DNA from: Akkermansia sp. | GTDB taxonomy: Bacteria > Verrucomicrobiota > Verrucomicrobiia > Verrucomicrobiales > Akkermansiaceae | Length of the DNA: 7,166 nt | Assembly (NCBI GenBank): GCA_017379255.1 | Contig: JAFNWZ010000043.1 | Span: forward strand, 1 to 7,166 | Direction of reading: 5' to 3' | Shown: piece after piece, positions 5,581 through 7,166 of the stretch | How the letters are laid out: each line of letters opens with the position of its first letter | Position numbering within the stretch: the first letter of the stretch is position 1 | The notes under the pieces: model-generated | What the model was told of the DNA's origin: nothing | What the model saw: only the letters and a program-made list of their open reading frames with translations | Database searches by the model: none | Translations under genes and position numbers: made by a program

Positions 5581-7107
5581 TCACTTTTTCGGCTGCTGGG
5601 GGTTAGGTGCAGGACGCAGCTCCGGCATATAGACTTCGGCTGTCTGTTGAACAGCTGGCCGGAAGGGTGACATCGGCGTTTTTTCCAGCAGACGCTGCAT
5701 CAACAAACGGCCGTAGCGCTCATCCTTGCTCTTGAAAGCCATGGTAGCCTGCAGCAACTCAGCGCGCACCTGGTTGCGTTCATCCTGCGCGCGGCGTCCC
5801 ACCTGCCCGAAAGCCTCGATTGCCGCAGGATAATCCTTCAACTCTGCATAATGCCATGCCAGCATCTCCTGCAACTGGGGAAAAGCCGGATTCCCCATGC
5901 GCTGCTGCACCGCCTGGGTCATTCCCGCGCGATTACCACCGGTGGTAGCCATTAACTGGCGCCACTGCACAAACACATTATTAGCCGGGCCAGCATTGCG
6001 GGACATGGCCTCAAACGGGCGATACAGGGGGTCCCCCAGAATGACCCCTTGCCAGGAAAGCCAGGGGGTTGCCATCAACCCGGCTTCCGCCACGGTATAG
6101 CCTTTCAGCAAACGGTCGTAGAAAATATCCAGACGCAGTGTTCCTGCCAGCAGCGGCTCGAACACATTACCCGAGGTCACCACAGCACCGCGCTGCAGCA
6201 ACGCTCCTGCCCATGTATTCGCTTTTTTCACAGTTGTAGCACTGAATGAATGCAAATGCATGGCAACAGCACCAGGGGCAAAGGAAAAATCCGCATGTTG
6301 ATTCACGCTGAACGGGCCATGCGGCTGCTGAGTATACCAGCCAAAGTAGACCGTAGTATCCCGCATCAGGGGAAACGCTGGCGGCAGCAGCTTCTTCGAT
6401 TCTTCATGAAACAGCGGCACACCATGCTCCCGGGCATTCCGGGCTATGTCAGCAAACCACTTGTCCCCCTCGGCATACGGGCCACCGTGGTCAACCACGG
6501 CCCACCCCCAGAGTCCCCCGCGGCGTTCCACCTCGGCGGGGTACTGAATCATGCGGCGAATAGCCGCGTCATCCGGCCCGTCAATGCGGGTTACGGCCAA
6601 CACCCGGGGTTTGGCATGCTCCAGCTTGCCGGATTTCTTGAAAAAGGGATTCATCAGCGGCCCCGGCAGCATATAGTTTGCTCCCAGCAGCATGAGTTCC
6701 GAATCCACCGATGCGCAGTTCTGCGTCTGCGTGGTCGGCTTCTTTCCCGGCTCGGCTTCCGCTTTGATACGCAGGGGCAAATCCGGCATCAGCACCATGG
6801 CCCGCACCGGTTTCAACCCTTTCTCCGGCATCGAGGGCAGATTCCAATCCCTCTGCTCCGCCTGCAGCAGCAGCGCATAGCGCATCTTCTCGTCAAATAC
6901 CTGGCGGGTAACCGTCTCTCCCTTCAGCCCGGAAAGCCCCAGGCAATTGGCAAATGGAATGGCGCGCTTGTTGCAATAGGCGCGTGCGCACTGCTCACTC
7001 CGCAGCGAATCCGCATTATACACCACCACGACCTGGTCCGGCAGCAAGGCACTCGCCACCGAACACCCAAACAGAAGAGTGAGCAGGAACCGGAACATGG
7101 CAGTCAT
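5581..7107 (-). CDS. TIGR03790-family secreted protein of unknown function
   Basis: From the ATG at 7107 this is a 508-residue protein starting MTAMFRFLLTLLFGCSVASA, a typical signal peptide with a probable ASA cleavage site near residue 20; the embedded LFGC is a poor lipobox. The mature part starts with LLPDQVVVVYNADS and has segments I associate with TIGR03790: ASVDSELMLL (132-141), GLWGWAVVDHGG (198-209), MHLHSFSATT (283-292), RGAVVTSGNVFEPLL (306-320) and LSWQGVILGDPLYRPF (350-365). A C-terminal helical region with TPR-like spacing (about 407-477) and a Pro/Gln/Lys-rich tail follow. The family has no known biochemical role; from memory its distribution tracks genomes with exosortase, hinting at an envelope or surface-protein job. 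The ATG overlaps the stop of the upstream gene as ATGA, which supports this start over the TTG at 7146 (39 bp further upstream) and the ATG at 7098. The stop is TGA at 5581-5583, 73 bp before argD. Confidence 0.84.
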   Translation of the reverse strand: MTAMFRFLLTLLFGCSVASALLPDQVVVVYNADSLRSEQCARAYCNKRAIPFANCLGLSGLKGETVTRQVFDEKMRYALLLQAEQRDWNLPSMPEKGLKPVRAMVLMPDLPLRIKAEAEPGKKPTTQTQNCASVDSELMLLGANYMLPGPLMNPFFKKSGKLEHAKPRVLAVTRIDGPDDAAIRRMIQYPAEVERRGGLWGWAVVDHGGPYAEGDKWFADIARNAREHGVPLFHEESKKLLPPAFPLMRDTTVYFGWYTQQPHGPFSVNQHADFSFAPGAVAMHLHSFSATTVKKANTWAGALLQRGAVVTSGNVFEPLLAGTLRLDIFYDRLLKGYTVAEAGLMATPWLSWQGVILGDPLYRPFEAMSRNAGPANNVFVQWRQLMATTGGNRAGMTQAVQQRMGNPAFPQLQEMLAWHYAELKDYPAAIEAFGQVGRRAQDERNQVRAELLQATMAFKSKDERYGRLLMQRLLEKTPMSPFRPAVQQTAEVYMPELRPAPNPQQPKK

Positions 7108-7166
7108 TTTTTCAGCGTCTGCGGAAAAGCCCACTGAATGCGCCAATACCCTTGGGCATCTTCGGC
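7104..7166 (-). CDS. 3' end of an unidentified gene, truncated by window edge
   Basis: Reading leftward from the right edge, one frame is open for 20 codons and ends at TGA (7106-7104), encoding a tail ending GYWRIQWAFPQTLKK. The TGA overlaps the ATG of the TIGR03790-family gene in the classic ATGA arrangement, pointing to translational coupling and a shared operon. The Trp- and aromatic-rich tail resembles a real folded C-terminus, but 20 residues are too few to name a family. The call depends on the overlap and open frame, so it remains moderate. Confidence 0.6.
   Translation of the reverse strand, partial: AEDAQGYWRIQWAFPQTLKK

Noticed and set aside
6250..7137. Long plus-strand open frame (295 codons) opposite the TIGR03790-family gene
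   Set aside because: It is antisense to a recognised gene, has a His/Arg/Gln/Pro-rich composition with no recognisable domain, and looks like a GC-codon shadow.
7108..7146. N-terminal extension of the TIGR03790-family gene to a TTG at 7146
   Set aside because: It would place 13 polar residues before a good signal peptide, and the ATG at 7107 overlaps the upstream gene's stop as ATGA.

Overview
The window looks like a chromosomal housekeeping region of a fairly GC-rich Gram-negative bacterium, most plausibly from the Verrucomicrobiota (an Akkermansia-like lineage). The main hints are the TIGR03790-family protein, which I recall as limited to exosortase/PEP-CTERM-carrying lineages such as Verrucomicrobiota and Planctomycetes, the lack of a Shine-Dalgarno motif before every visible start, and the gene types. 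This placement is inference; there is no rRNA or other marker here. I see no mobile element, tRNA, rRNA or CRISPR array.

Layout: two convergent gene blocks meet at about 3676-3679. The rightward block (1-3679) holds the 3' two-thirds of a type IA topoisomerase III gene (topB, cut by the left edge, catalytic Tyr retained), then a bile acid:sodium symporter-like membrane carrier 9 bp later, then a YwaF/TIGR02206-type membrane protein related to eukaryotic TMEM164, 19 bp after that. The short gaps suggest one transcript. The leftward block (7166-3676) starts with the last 20 codons of a gene cut by the right edge. It overlaps by ATGA a secreted TIGR03790-family protein. After a 73-bp gap with a strong sigma-70-type promoter come argD (acetylornithine aminotransferase) and, 2 bp later, a small membrane-anchored ankyrin-repeat protein. 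The last genes of the two blocks share their stop codons in a TTAA tetramer, so no separate terminator fits between them.

Functionally the window is mixed: DNA topology, transport, a possible lipid-related membrane enzyme, arginine biosynthesis, and an envelope protein of unknown role. I do not see a clear multi-gene defence or novel biosynthetic system. The best leads are the predicted near-leaderless argD promoter, the TIGR03790 gene coupled to an unidentified upstream gene, the bacterial TMEM164-like protein with its Cys/His pair, and the argD-ankyrin gene pairing. Nearly all of the DNA is coding; no gene-free stretch exceeds about 75 bp.
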